Shown: positions 8,055 through 17,919 of the stretch, piece after piece
Layout of the letters: the number at the start of each line of letters is the position of its first letter
Position numbering within the stretch: position 1 is the stretch's first letter
NCBI GenBank assembly: GCA_964580465.1
Contig: CAZOKJ010000019.1
Location: 1-44,249, forward strand
Reading direction: 5' to 3'
DNA: 44,249 nt
Origin: Taishania sp964580465
Lineage (GTDB): Bacteria > Bacteroidota > Bacteroidia > Flavobacteriales_D > Crocinitomicaceae
Notes under the pieces: model-generated
Told to the model about the DNA's origin: nothing
Databases searched by the model: none
The model's input: the letters and a program-made list of their open reading frames with translations, nothing else
Position numbers and translations under genes: made by a program

Positions 8055-9902
8055 CTAAACAATACCTTGCAAAGATGACAAGTGAGCATACGTACCACCT
8101 TTTGCGAGCAATTCATCGTGTGTACCTCTCTCAATAATCTCACCTTTTGAAAGTACGATAATTTCATCTGCATGTATAATTGTACTTAAACGGTGTGCTA
8201 TTACCAATGACGTTCGGTCAGCCATTAGTTTATTTAAAGCTTCTTGCACCAACTTTTCAGATTCAGTGTCTAAAGCCGATGTAGCTTCATCTAATATTAA
8301 GATATCAGGATTTTTTAAGATAGCACGAGCAATACTAACACGTTGTTTTTGACCTCCTGAAAGTTTATTCCCTCGTTCCCCAATTTGCGTTTCGTAGCCA
8401 TTTTCCAACTCTTCAATAAAATGATGCGCATTAGCAATTTTTGCTGCTTCAATGATTTCTTCACGTGTGGCAGTCGGCTTACCAAAAGCAATGTTTTCCG
8501 CAACAGTACCATTAAATAAAATCGATTCTTGGCTTACAATTCCAATTTTACTACGTAAAAATTCAATTGATAAATCTTTAATAGGCGTATTATCAATACG
8601 TATTTCTCCTTGTGTTACGTCGTAAAATCGAGGTAGTAAATCAGAAATAGTTGATTTTCCACTTCCAGATTCTCCTACTAACGCAATCGTTTTACCTTTC
8701 GGAATGGAAAATTGAATGTTTTTTAAAACGTTTTCCTCATTATAAGCAAAGGAAACATTGTCATAGTAAATAGCATCTTGAAAATCCAAAGAAGAAATTG
8801 GGTTACTCACTTCATGAATTTGTTCGTCTGTATTTAAAATCTCATTAATACGCTGTTGAGAAGCTTGTGCTTTATTCAAATTGGCAATCGAAGTAGAAAT
8901 ACCTTGTATAGGTCGCAACAATTGAGAAAAGACGAGGATAAATCCAACAAATTGAGGGCCATCAAAACCACTTTCTCCTCTATTATCCAAAATCATGCTA
9001 CCACCATACCAAACAATTCCAAGCATGACAACAACCGCAAGAAATTCATTCAATGGCGGTGACAAATCTCTTTTTCTAAATGCTTTAGTTGTTAATTGTT
9101 GATGACGAAGATTGGTTTTACCAAAGGATTCTTTAATAAATTTTTGAGCATTGAATGCTTTTATAATGCGAATACCTCCCAACGCTTCTTCCATTTTTGA
9201 AAAAAGAACTCCCAACTCCACACGCTCTTGCCCAGCAGTACGTTTCAAACTTTTTCCAATTCGTGAAATCACAAGCGCAGTCAAAGGAAGCAAAACGAAC
9301 GAGAACAATGTCAATTGTGGACTCCAATACAACAAGGCAGCAACATTTAACAGAACGGCAATAGGTTCTCTGAAAAACAACTCCAATACTGCAATGACAG
9401 CAATTTCAATTTCACCAACATCACCTTGAATACGAGCCATCAAATCGCCTTTGCGCTCATTGCTATAATAAGATAATGGCAGAGACATTGCTTTATTGAA
9501 TAAAGATTGACGCACATCTCTAACAACAGCCATTCTCAACTGAGATTGGTGCCAAATTGCACCATAACGAAATAAATTTTTCAATAAAAATGCAACCAAA
9601 ACAGATACACAAACAAACAACAACGCTTTCTTAGGATCATCTTGCACCATGTTTTGTGTAAAATAGTTATAATACTCAGAAGCATACTGAATCGTTTCTT
9701 TTAAACCACCTTCATAAACAGGTTTTTCAATAGGAGTTATCGATGAAGAGCTATCAGAAGGGAAAATCAGTTTCAAAAAAGGAATAAACAACATCATGGA
9801 AATGAGGTTGAATATTACAAACAAAAGATTGTAAAAGATAACAAGAAAAGCTAAGCCTTTGTACTTGAACGTATGTTTATAAATTTCTAATGTACTTTTC
9901 AT
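8055..9902 (-). CDS. MsbA-like ABC transporter (fused permease and ATPase)
   Basis: Inner-membrane half-transporter expected to work as a homodimer, flipping lipid A or another lipid outward. From the ATG at 9,902 it has 615 residues: a six-helix exporter domain (about 1-320) and a nucleotide-binding domain (about 360-610) with Walker A GESGSGKS, signature LSGGQKQRV, Walker B ILILDEATSALD and the AHRLSTI switch histidine. A family-typical insertion with polar residues lies between the first two helices. The frame reaches nine codons further upstream, but those residues are atypical. Multidrug export cannot be excluded. It is transcribed alone. Confidence 0.9.
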   Translation of the reverse strand: MKSTLEIYKHTFKYKGLAFLVIFYNLLFVIFNLISMMLFIPFLKLIFPSDSSSSITPIEKPVYEGGLKETIQYASEYYNYFTQNMVQDDPKKALLFVCVSVLVAFLLKNLFRYGAIWHQSQLRMAVVRDVRQSLFNKAMSLPLSYYSNERKGDLMARIQGDVGEIEIAVIAVLELFFREPIAVLLNVAALLYWSPQLTLFSFVLLPLTALVISRIGKSLKRTAGQERVELGVLFSKMEEALGGIRIIKAFNAQKFIKESFGKTNLRHQQLTTKAFRKRDLSPPLNEFLAVVVMLGIVWYGGSMILDNRGESGFDGPQFVGFILVFSQLLRPIQGISTSIANLNKAQASQQRINEILNTDEQIHEVSNPISSLDFQDAIYYDNVSFAYNEENVLKNIQFSIPKGKTIALVGESGSGKSTISDLLPRFYDVTQGEIRIDNTPIKDLSIEFLRSKIGIVSQESILFNGTVAENIAFGKPTATREEIIEAAKIANAHHFIEELENGYETQIGERGNKLSGGQKQRVSIARAILKNPDILILDEATSALDTESEKLVQEALNKLMADRTSLVIAHRLSTIIHADEIIVLSKGEIIERGTHDELLAKGGTYAHLSSLQGIV

Positions 9903-10003
9903 TGGTGTAAAGGTAAGAAAAACAACCATTCGATAACAAAAAGAAACGAAGAAATCGATTTACAATAAAATTGATTATATTTACATCCTATTATCGCAAA
10001 ACA

Positions 10004-10777
10004 ATGACTACTATTAATTTTGAGTCTTCTCATCATGTCAGCGTTGAATTTCCAATCGCATCACCAGCCCAACGAATTGGGGCTGCCTTCATTGATTTGT
10101 TTTTACTTTTTGTCTATTTCATCGTTATTATTTCAACGCTCGGTGTAAACATCTTTTTTAGAACAAGCTCTTACTCAGATTATTTATGGCTTCTGCTTGT
10201 TAAAATGCCTTGGATTATTTACAACCCATTTTGTGAATACTTTTTTAAGGGTCAAACCTTGGGAAAACACCTTGTTGGAATACGCATTGTTACAGCAACA
10301 GGGGAATCTCCAAAATTGAAAGAAATTTTTATACGCTGGATTTTTAAAGGCGATTTTTTATGGATTAGCGCCGATGCTTCTATTGTTATATGGTTCATCA
10401 TGGGGATTGCTTCGATATTTTTCATGAACCTCAACACCAAAAATCAGCGACTTGCAGACACCGTTGCTGGCACTTTGGCAATACAAACAAAAGTGAAAAA
10501 AAACTACACACTCTCTGATGTTTTAGCGATAACTGACAATACTTCCAATTATGAAATAATTTATCCACAAGTGAAGCAATTCAATGACGATGATATGTTA
10601 TTGATTAAAAACACCATCCTCCGATTACGTGAACAAAAACCTACTGCTGCAACAATTGAATTAGCCAAAGAACTGTGCGATGAAACAGCTTTGCAAATGG
10701 GAATTGAACCTGTTAAAGATAAGCGCTTACAATTTTTGGAGCAAGTATTACGTGATTATGTTGCTTCGACACGTTAA
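10004..10777 (+). CDS. RDD-family membrane protein
   Basis: A 257-residue protein with an RDD domain in the first 160 residues: the Arg of PAQRIGAAFID, transmembrane helices near 30-55, 65-85 and 125-145, and the Asp-containing NQRLADTVAGT motif near 150. The soluble C-terminal 90 residues are not recognised. RDD proteins are of poorly defined function; some are ion antiporters. The ATG at 10,004 fits the family better than an upstream in-frame start at 9,971. It is divergent from the MsbA-like gene and ends one base from the convergent ABC-F gene. Confidence 0.85.
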   Translation: MTTINFESSHHVSVEFPIASPAQRIGAAFIDLFLLFVYFIVIISTLGVNIFFRTSSYSDYLWLLLVKMPWIIYNPFCEYFFKGQTLGKHLVGIRIVTATGESPKLKEIFIRWIFKGDFLWISADASIVIWFIMGIASIFFMNLNTKNQRLADTVAGTLAIQTKVKKNYTLSDVLAITDNTSNYEIIYPQVKQFNDDDMLLIKNTILRLREQKPTAATIELAKELCDETALQMGIEPVKDKRLQFLEQVLRDYVASTR

Positions 10778-10778
10778 C

Positions 10779-12650
10779 TTAAGCAAATTCAGACAATTCC
10801 AACCAACGATTTGTTTTTTCATCAAGCTCTGTTACAATTTTTGATAAATCTTCTCCTGCTTTCATAATTTCATCATTACTACTATCTGGAGATGAAAGGA
10901 TAAGTGTTAGTGCTTCTTTCTTCTGTTCCAACGCTTCAATTTCTGCTTCCAACGATTCATATTCTTTTTGTTCTTTGTAGCTTAATTTCTTTTTTTCCTT
11001 TGGCTCTTCAATTATTTGAACGGTTTCTTGCTCAGTTTTAGCATTTTTTTCTTCTAATCGTTCTTCTGAAAGTTGCTTTTTTTGTTTTGCTCTGTATTCA
11101 GAATAATTTCCGATGATGTCTTTAACACTTCCTTCACCTTCAAAAACAAAAAGATGATCGACCATTTTGTCCATAAAATAACGGTCGTGAGATACAACAA
11201 TTAAACATCCTTCAAATGCGCGCAAATATTCTTCCAACACTCCCATTACAAAAATGTCCAAGTCATTTGTTGGCTCATCTAAAATCAGGAAGTTTGGATT
11301 TTTCATTAAAACAGTCATTAATTTTAGACGTCTTTTTTCACCTCCACTTAATTTGTGTACAAAATTATAGTGCATATCACGAGGGAATAAAAACTTTTCT
11401 AAAAATTGAGCTGCTGACATTTGTCTTCCTTTCTCTAAAGGGATAAACTCTGCTACGTCGCGAATCACATCGATGACTTTTTTATCTTCATCAACCACTA
11501 ATTGTTCTTGGTTGTAGTAGCCAAAAACAACAGTTTCACCCACAACAATTTTCCCTTTGTCTACAGGTTCCTTTTCCAAAATCATATTGAGAAAAGTAGA
11601 TTTTCCTGTCCCATTATTTCCAACAATTCCTACACGTTCTTGACGCTTAAAAACATAAGAGAAATCTGTTAAAATTTTCTTTGAACCAAATGATTTTCCA
11701 ATGTGATGCAACTCTAGTATCTTAGTTCCTAAGCGTTCCATTTTAACAGGAATATCTAATTCATCTTTATCTAACCGTTGATGGGCAACTTTTTTCGTAT
11801 CATAAAAAGCTTCTATGCGGGCTTTTTGTTTGGTCCCTCTTGCCTTTGGTTGCCTGCGCATCCATTCCAACTCTTTTCTAAATTGGTTTTTCGCCTTTTC
11901 AACGGTTGCTTCAAATTGCTCTTCTCGTTCAGCTTTTTTCTCTAAGAAGTATGAAAAATTTCCTTTGTAGCGGTAAAGCGTTTTATTGTCTAATTCCAAA
12001 ATTGTATCACACACTACTTCCAAAAAATAGCGATCATGCGTTACCATTAAAATAGTTGATTTAGATTTTGACAAATAGTCTTCCAACCATTCAATCATGT
12101 CTAAATCCAAGTGGTTTGTAGGCTCGTCTAAAATTAAAAAGTCAGGCTCGGCAATCAACACTTTAGCTAAAGCAACTCGTTTTTTTTGCCCCCCAGATAA
12201 ATTTCCAATCAGTAAATCTGTATTGTCAATTTTTAACACTGACAAAATTTGATTCACTCTCACCTCAATATCCCAAGCATTCAGCTCAGACAATTTTTCA
12301 AAAGCCGCATGAATTGCCTCTTCATCATGATGTAAAGTTGCTGAATTGTATTCCTTCACAGCATTCAACTCAGGTAAATCATGTGCAAAAACCTCTTCTA
12401 AAATAGTGTGTTCAGGATTCAAATTTTCACTTTGCTCCATAAACACCACACGAATATCATTTCGAAAAATAACTTTTCCTTCATCTATCGTATCCAAACC
12501 TGTTAGGCAACGCAATAAGGTTGTCTTTCCAGCTCCATTTTTAGCAACAATTGCGACTTTTTGTCCTTGGTCAACACCAAAGGTAATATCTTGAAAAATG
12601 GTACGTTCCCCGAAGGTTTTAGTGATATTTTCTACTGATAGGTAATTCAT
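10779..12650 (-). CDS. ABC-F family ATPase (Uup-like)
   Basis: A 623-residue soluble protein with two ABC ATPase domains and no membrane part. Domain 1 (about 1-240) has Walker A AKNGAGKTT and signature LSGGQKKRVALAK; domain 2 (about 310-530) has GNNGTGKST and LSGGEKRRLKLM. The two are joined by the basic ABC-F linker (EWMRRQPKARGTKQKAR). A Glu/Lys-rich coiled coil at about 535-623 resembles the C-terminal domain of Uup. ABC-F proteins act on the ribosome or its assembly. It is last in a minus-strand operon, 18 bp after the GT2 gene. Confidence 0.92.
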   Translation of the reverse strand: MNYLSVENITKTFGERTIFQDITFGVDQGQKVAIVAKNGAGKTTLLRCLTGLDTIDEGKVIFRNDIRVVFMEQSENLNPEHTILEEVFAHDLPELNAVKEYNSATLHHDEEAIHAAFEKLSELNAWDIEVRVNQILSVLKIDNTDLLIGNLSGGQKKRVALAKVLIAEPDFLILDEPTNHLDLDMIEWLEDYLSKSKSTILMVTHDRYFLEVVCDTILELDNKTLYRYKGNFSYFLEKKAEREEQFEATVEKAKNQFRKELEWMRRQPKARGTKQKARIEAFYDTKKVAHQRLDKDELDIPVKMERLGTKILELHHIGKSFGSKKILTDFSYVFKRQERVGIVGNNGTGKSTFLNMILEKEPVDKGKIVVGETVVFGYYNQEQLVVDEDKKVIDVIRDVAEFIPLEKGRQMSAAQFLEKFLFPRDMHYNFVHKLSGGEKRRLKLMTVLMKNPNFLILDEPTNDLDIFVMGVLEEYLRAFEGCLIVVSHDRYFMDKMVDHLFVFEGEGSVKDIIGNYSEYRAKQKKQLSEERLEEKNAKTEQETVQIIEEPKEKKKLSYKEQKEYESLEAEIEALEQKKEALTLILSSPDSSNDEIMKAGEDLSKIVTELDEKTNRWLELSEFA

Positions 12651-12668
12651 GGAAAAAGATAAAAATAA

Positions 12669-13595
12669 TTACAAAATAACTTTTTGAATAATGTGTCTCG
12701 GGCGCTTTTTATTTTCTTTATACACCTGACTTAGGTACTCACTCAAAACGCCTAGTAAAAGAGAAATAATTCCTAAAAGCAATAAGATAATAACCTCCAA
12801 CCAAACAGGGATTGAAGCAAAGTTATCAGATTGACCAAAAAGAACAAAAACGATACTTCCCAAACTGATGACAAATCCTAGTACACCCATCACTAGCATC
12901 ATCCTTAAAACACGATCGGTAAAGGAAGTAATAGATTCGATGCTTCTTACAAGTAATCTTCCGAACTTGTATTTTGTTTCTCCGAATAGTCGTTGATCTG
13001 CAACGTAGTAGATATAACACTGATTAAACCCTAGCCAATCTATTAATCCTCTTTCAAATCTAGCTGTTTCAGGCAAGTTAATCAATTCCTCCACCACTTT
13101 TCGAGAAAGTAACCTAAAATTATAGGAAGAATTAAGCAAAGATGTTTTTGCTATCTTATTTAAAATAGAATAGAATCCTTTTTTTAAAGTTCTCTTAATA
13201 TAACCTTCATCTTTGTCTAATCGCGATGAATTGACAACCTGAAATCCCTCATGATATTTGTCAATCATTTCATGAATGTATTTAGGAGGATGTTGCAAAT
13301 CGGCGTCCATCGTAACGACAACTTCTCCAACGCTATATTTCATCCCTGCTGCAATTGCATTTTCTTGTCCAAAATTTCTAGATAATTGAATGTATTTCAC
13401 ATAAGAATAATCGGTTGCTAATTTTGAAGCAACAACACCCGACCGGTCAGTGCTTCCATCATCTACAAGAATAATTTCATAGCTTCTTTTTGTGTTGTTT
13501 AACTCGTCGACTAATTTTTCATGCAACAGCGTTAAATTTTCCTGTTCATTTAAAAAAGGTATGACAACACTAATAAAAATATCATTATCTTTCAT
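12669..13595 (-). CDS. GT2-family glycosyltransferase (GtrB/DPM-like)
   Basis: Membrane-anchored glycosyltransferase, probably making a polyprenyl-phosphate sugar. Residues 1-230 form the GT-A domain: VVIPFLNEQEN, the DDGSTD nucleotide-binding motif near 42 and the metal-binding DADLQHPP near 96. Two transmembrane helices at about 230-255 and 265-290 are typical of GtrB-like enzymes. The start overlaps the upstream membrane-protein gene by 11 bp, so the pair is probably coupled; the neighbour may use the lipid-linked sugar. Confidence 0.9.
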   Translation of the reverse strand: MKDNDIFISVVIPFLNEQENLTLLHEKLVDELNNTKRSYEIILVDDGSTDRSGVVASKLATDYSYVKYIQLSRNFGQENAIAAGMKYSVGEVVVTMDADLQHPPKYIHEMIDKYHEGFQVVNSSRLDKDEGYIKRTLKKGFYSILNKIAKTSLLNSSYNFRLLSRKVVEELINLPETARFERGLIDWLGFNQCYIYYVADQRLFGETKYKFGRLLVRSIESITSFTDRVLRMMLVMGVLGFVISLGSIVFVLFGQSDNFASIPVWLEVIILLLLGIISLLLGVLSEYLSQVYKENKKRPRHIIQKVIL

Positions 13596-14874
13596 TCTTG
13601 TAAAGATTTAAATTCTGCTTTAAGTCACCCCAATCATTTGGTGAAATCAACACACCTGAATCAACTTCATCTGTTGTTTCTTGCCCGCTTACAATTGCAT
13701 CATAAGACAGAGCATATTGTTTTGTGTAAAAATACTGAGTCCAAAAATAGTAACAAAAAATCACAATAAAACCAATTCCTCCCAATTTACCCATCAATTT
13801 TACTCTTGACAAGTATGTTAACGCCAGTTTAATGAAAAGAATGACGATGAAGAAAAATAAAAACATTAAGAAAGGCATCCAAATTCGTAAATATCCAAAC
13901 GTTCCATTAAAAGCAGTATATGTTACAATCCACGTAACAACAAAATAGCAACTTAATAACAAAAGGCTGGTTTTAGTCAACTTAGCTATTTTTGTTTGAT
14001 TAATTTGTTTTTTATACTTATCAATAAGTGCAACAAAAAGCATCAATACCAACAGCACAAACAAATACTTTTTATCCCAAAAATTAGAAAAAGTCTCTAT
14101 AAAAGTATGATTTTTTAAAACGTCTTTATTTTCAATAACTATTCTACTTTCTATTCCGTTATTAAACAATTGAAACACATTGAAAAAGACCAAAGCTAAT
14201 TGATTAACAACCATTTTTTTTAATGCGATTTTTTTAGTTAGATAAAAAGTTAGTATCAATAAAGCCGTAAAAACAAATATCAACTCTAATGAACCTCCAA
14301 TAGCCATAAAAAAGGGAATGGACCACCAGGTTTTAATAGTATCTTGAAATAAAAAATAAAGAGCAAAACCTAAAAAGGCAAAAGGCAACAAATAAATCAA
14401 CGTGCAAAGATACCAATACCAAATCTCATTGTACTGAAACGGAAAAAAATGAAAACATATCACCAACAACATGGATAAAGTCCAGTATTGAATTGGCTGA
14501 AATAGCAGTTGACGTTTCTTCAGCCAAAAGGTTAACAACGTTTTAATAGACAGCAACAATAAAAAAAGAACCACTAAGTTACCTGCAAACAAATACCAAT
14601 GCAGAGTTGAAAAATCTTTATTGAAAAGAAACGTTAGGTAAAACAAAAAATGGCTTACTGGTCTTTGATTAAACTCCCAAGAAAGCAACGAATTCCACAA
14701 CCCTTTTTGGTGTAAATTCGTTAAAAAGATAAACTCGTCAGAGTTATTTATGCGGTTATTTAGCTGAATAAAAAAAAAATAAAACAAAAAAAGGATGCTA
14801 ATTACATAAGCTAATGACCACAAAAATCGATCATTCTCAGTTTTATCAGTAAGGTGTTTTATTGCTTGACTCAT
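13585..14874 (-). CDS. Polytopic membrane protein, possible lipid-linked-sugar glycosyltransferase
   Basis: A 429-residue inner-membrane protein with about ten hydrophobic helices, reminiscent of DUF6056 or GT-C-like membrane proteins; no catalytic motif can be assigned with confidence. The FLTNLHQKGLWNS and NQRPVSHFLFYLT segments in the first loop (about 50-80) are the most distinctive. It overlaps the GT2 gene by 11 bp, which suggests that it transfers the sugar made by that enzyme, as in Gtr systems. This is inference from context. The ATG at 14,874 is used because the codon before it is TTG. Confidence 0.75.
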   Translation of the reverse strand: MSQAIKHLTDKTENDRFLWSLAYVISILFLFYFFFIQLNNRINNSDEFIFLTNLHQKGLWNSLLSWEFNQRPVSHFLFYLTFLFNKDFSTLHWYLFAGNLVVLFLLLLSIKTLLTFWLKKRQLLFQPIQYWTLSMLLVICFHFFPFQYNEIWYWYLCTLIYLLPFAFLGFALYFLFQDTIKTWWSIPFFMAIGGSLELIFVFTALLILTFYLTKKIALKKMVVNQLALVFFNVFQLFNNGIESRIVIENKDVLKNHTFIETFSNFWDKKYLFVLLVLMLFVALIDKYKKQINQTKIAKLTKTSLLLLSCYFVVTWIVTYTAFNGTFGYLRIWMPFLMFLFFFIVILFIKLALTYLSRVKLMGKLGGIGFIVIFCYYFWTQYFYTKQYALSYDAIVSGQETTDEVDSGVLISPNDWGDLKQNLNLYKNER

Positions 14875-14881
14875 CAATAAA

Positions 14882-15361
14882 TTATCTCAATCTATTTAAC
14901 GAATCCAATGTTTTCTTATCCTTTCCAATTCCCATGTAAGCTAAATGTGTAAACGGTAATCCTATAACCAACACAAAAAAGGCAGCTCCATAATTCGTTG
15001 CAAGAACTTTGCCAGAAACCTGGTCAGGTGCAAAAAAATGCATCCAAACAGCAAGCGCAACTATTAACAATAAATAAGCGCCCCAAAGCAATTTTGAAAA
15101 ACGAAATTGTTTATCAATTTTCTTAAAACTGAACAAAACAATTACTGCAAAAGCAGCTAATAACATTGGAATTAAGTAAAACGGTGTGTTTTGTTGTTCT
15201 ATTAACTCTTTATTATCCAAAGTAGATTTAGCAATACCAAACCCATTAAAAGCAAAACGAGCTTCGTCTGTGACAATTTCAAAAAAATTACCTACAAAAG
15301 CAGCGGTAATTAATAAAACAATTGCGATAAATAAATAAACAGATTGAATTCTTTGAATCAT
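14882..15361 (-). CDS. DUF4293 family membrane protein
   Basis: A 159-residue protein with four predicted transmembrane helices (about 5-25, 60-80, 88-106 and 125-145) and the MIQRIQSVYLF N-terminus characteristic of DUF4293 proteins of Bacteroidota. Its function is unknown. The ATG at 15,361 restores this usual beginning; an earlier in-frame start adds seven atypical residues. It is the first gene of the operon that continues into the membrane protein, GT2 and ABC-F genes. Confidence 0.85.
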   Translation of the reverse strand: MIQRIQSVYLFIAIVLLITAAFVGNFFEIVTDEARFAFNGFGIAKSTLDNKELIEQQNTPFYLIPMLLAAFAVIVLFSFKKIDKQFRFSKLLWGAYLLLIVALAVWMHFFAPDQVSGKVLATNYGAAFFVLVIGLPFTHLAYMGIGKDKKTLDSLNRLR

Positions 15362-15431
15362 AATTATCATTTTAGTGTACAAATATACAGCAATTTTACT
15401 TGTTTTTCTATTTCATTATCAACAAGCATAT

Positions 15432-15470
15432 AAAAAATAAGGTGTTCAAAAATTGAACACCTTATTTTTT
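15432..15470. terminator. Strong bidirectional terminator
   Basis: An 18-bp perfect stem (A-run, TAAGGTGTTCAA and its complement) with a 3-nt loop lies 19 bp after the esterase stop. A and T tracts flank it symmetrically, so it can end transcripts on both strands; its position suits the minus-strand esterase. Confidence 0.9.
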
Positions 15471-15488
15471 GACTAAATTAAAAGATGA

Positions 15489-16718
15489 TTATTGAACCAC
15501 TACTTTTTTAGTAGCTGTTTTACCATCATTAGAGTGCAATTGAATCATATAAACACCAGGTTTCATTCCAGAAGTATTGACTGAAATTCTATTTTCGTCA
15601 GTGTTCATTTTTAATAATGAAGTTACTTGTCCTAAAGTGTTTGTAATTGTCACGCTCCATTCCCAAGAGTTACCAGGCACATCAATGAAGAAAGCTTCTT
15701 GCGCAGGATTTGGATACACAGAGAACAAAACAGTTTCAGGTTTGTTAGCCAATGATAAACCTTGAACACAGATTTGATCGTGAACAAAAGAATAAATAAA
15801 ATCACTAGATCCAGCTGGGAAGTCACAATGTGTGTTACCAGGATAGCTTTTATAAGCTGCTGGGATATTTACTTCCAATGCTCTCTTATACATTAATGAA
15901 TCACCATTTAAAGTAACTGGAACAGGAAGACCAATGTTTGGTTGACCAGATAAATTTGGAACTGTTTGGTCACCTAAATTATGCATTCCAATATAAGGTT
16001 GATCACCTGCTTCCATCCAGTTTAAATCCATGATAGCTCCACACCAGCTAATCGCCATTTGTGGCACGCTGCTATAACCAGGGTTTCCAGAATTACCTTC
16101 CAATCCACCTTGTGTTGCTACATAAGCCGTTAATTCTGATGGGTACTTAGATTCGCTATCAAGAAATGTTGTGTGATTAGCCAAGATTGCTCCAGCAGAA
16201 TAACCTCCAGCCAAAATCATATCAGGATTGATACCATAAGGGTTTCCGTCTTCAGCATGTGTTTTTCTTAAGAAACGGATAGCTGCTCTCATGTCGTGAA
16301 TAGCACGAACCACTTCCTTTTTAAACTCCAAACCTGTATTCATTAAAACGGAACCATCAACAGTCAACAAACGGTATTGCATTGAAACAGCAACATAACC
16401 CATTCTAGCAAAAGCATTACATTGCGCCACAACATTCCCATCTCCTTTAGTACCGCCCACAAAAGAACCTCCATGAGCTAATAAAACAACAGGTCTATCC
16501 GTGTCTGTGTCTCCTTCAGGCATGTAAATATCCATGAATAAATTCACATCTGTAGTTCCATTTTGAGCCTTGTTTTGCCCGTATTTGACATCAGCAATTT
16601 TTGTTACTCCTGTAAAAATTGGTTGCGCATAGCGGTTTCCACCGCAATCTGTTTGAGCATTTGAATATGTTAGTGCAGAAAATACTACGGCACTAAAAGC
16701 AAGTAAGAATTTTTTCAT
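15489..16718 (-). CDS. Secreted alpha/beta-hydrolase (carboxylesterase-like) with T9SS sorting domain
   Basis: A 409-residue exported esterase or lipase. A signal peptide at 1-21 ends at SNAQ. The alpha/beta-hydrolase fold carries the oxyanion HGG motif at 82-84 and nucleophile Ser174 in GYSAG; the catalytic His is probably in the NTHCDFP segment near 315. The last 75 residues form a T9SS type A sorting domain (VYPNPAQEAFFID ... GVYMIQL ... KKVVVQ), so it is expected to cross the outer membrane and be attached to the surface or released. The substrate is unknown. It is a single transcription unit with its own terminator. Confidence 0.9.
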   Translation of the reverse strand: MKKFLLAFSAVVFSALTYSNAQTDCGGNRYAQPIFTGVTKIADVKYGQNKAQNGTTDVNLFMDIYMPEGDTDTDRPVVLLAHGGSFVGGTKGDGNVVAQCNAFARMGYVAVSMQYRLLTVDGSVLMNTGLEFKKEVVRAIHDMRAAIRFLRKTHAEDGNPYGINPDMILAGGYSAGAILANHTTFLDSESKYPSELTAYVATQGGLEGNSGNPGYSSVPQMAISWCGAIMDLNWMEAGDQPYIGMHNLGDQTVPNLSGQPNIGLPVPVTLNGDSLMYKRALEVNIPAAYKSYPGNTHCDFPAGSSDFIYSFVHDQICVQGLSLANKPETVLFSVYPNPAQEAFFIDVPGNSWEWSVTITNTLGQVTSLLKMNTDENRISVNTSGMKPGVYMIQLHSNDGKTATKKVVVQ

Positions 16719-16785
16719 AAGCTAAAAATTATAATTATTTTACCAAATGTAGTAAAAATAATGACAAAGTTCAAAAAAAAACAAA

Positions 16786-17871
16786 TTATTTTTTTGCTAT
16801 CGTATTGGGTGTATTTGTTGACAATTTAATTTTAAAGGTTTTTTCCCAATTTTTACCTGTTACGTACAACATACCTTCTTCTTTGTTGTAAGCAATACCA
16901 TTCAACACTTCTCCAGTTTTACCACGACCGAGTGTAACTAAGTTTCCTCCATCAATAACTGCTAACACACGACCTGTTTCAGGCTCTATAACCACAATAT
17001 TATTGGTCATCCACACATTGGCTAAAATTAAGCCATTCATGTATTCCAACTCATTTAAACGAATGACTGGTTGCTCATCTGTATAAACCTCAATCGTTTT
17101 AATAATTCTAAATGTAGCAGGATCTCTAAAACACAAACGCTCACTTCCGTCAGATGTTATAAGTGATGTTCCATCGTTGCAAATCCCCCACCCCTCTCCT
17201 TGGTAAGTAAAGTCTTTTGGCAAAATTTGCAAGGTGTTTTTATCGTACAAGAAGCATTTTTTTGTTGTCCATGTCAATTGATAAATCGTGTCTCCTAAAA
17301 TGGTTATTCCCTCACCGAAATGCGTAGCATCTAAGCCAATTTCACTCTGCGTTTTACCTGTTTTAAAATCTACTTTGGCAATTCTACTTTGGCCATATTG
17401 TCCTGTTGATTCATACAATTGATTGTCACTAAATTCAAATCCTTGTGTGAAATTTTCAATATTATGTGGGTAAGATTCTACGATTTCATACGCCCATTTT
17501 TCTGGTTTCAAATCAGATAAAATTCGAAAAATTCGTTCGTCCTTTACAATTTCTCCATCAGTATCGTATGCAGTTAAGGTAATGGTTTTTGCTCCAACAC
17601 CAAATGTCAACGAATTTAACGTATAAGTCAACTTTTCTTTTCCTGGATTATTCCAAGTAGTTACCACAGAATCATTGATACTTAGCTCAACTTTTTGCAA
17701 TCCCGACTTCATCACCTCCGCTTCAATGTCAACGCTCGAATTATAAGAAAGTGCTAAATTTTCTTGAAATGTAAATTTAGCCCACTCTGTATCTTCTGAG
17801 CAAGAATACAATACAATTAATAGGAAAGAAAACAAGCTAGTCCATTGAAAAAAAGGCGATTGACGTTTCAT
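16786..17871 (-). CDS. Glutaminyl-peptide cyclotransferase, lipoprotein
   Basis: Converts N-terminal glutamine of peptides to pyroglutamate. It is a plant-type glutamine cyclotransferase (PF05096) beta-propeller: NFTQGFEF, LYESTGQYGQS, FGEGIT, YQLTWT, GEGWGI, LNELEY and NGIAYN are the repeating family motifs at about 130-350. The N-terminus has a lipobox at VLYSC (Cys24), so it is probably anchored to a membrane facing the periplasm. About 90 residues before the propeller form an Ig-like segment. An ATG seven codons upstream (17,892) is an alternative start. It closes the pheS-ytxJ unit. Confidence 0.9.
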   Translation of the reverse strand: MKRQSPFFQWTSLFSFLLIVLYSCSEDTEWAKFTFQENLALSYNSSVDIEAEVMKSGLQKVELSINDSVVTTWNNPGKEKLTYTLNSLTFGVGAKTITLTAYDTDGEIVKDERIFRILSDLKPEKWAYEIVESYPHNIENFTQGFEFSDNQLYESTGQYGQSRIAKVDFKTGKTQSEIGLDATHFGEGITILGDTIYQLTWTTKKCFLYDKNTLQILPKDFTYQGEGWGICNDGTSLITSDGSERLCFRDPATFRIIKTIEVYTDEQPVIRLNELEYMNGLILANVWMTNNIVVIEPETGRVLAVIDGGNLVTLGRGKTGEVLNGIAYNKEEGMLYVTGKNWEKTFKIKLSTNTPNTIAKK

Positions 17872-17919
17872 AGTATGTTTACGTTTATTCATTTATTGTT
17901 TTACTGTAATAATTATTCA

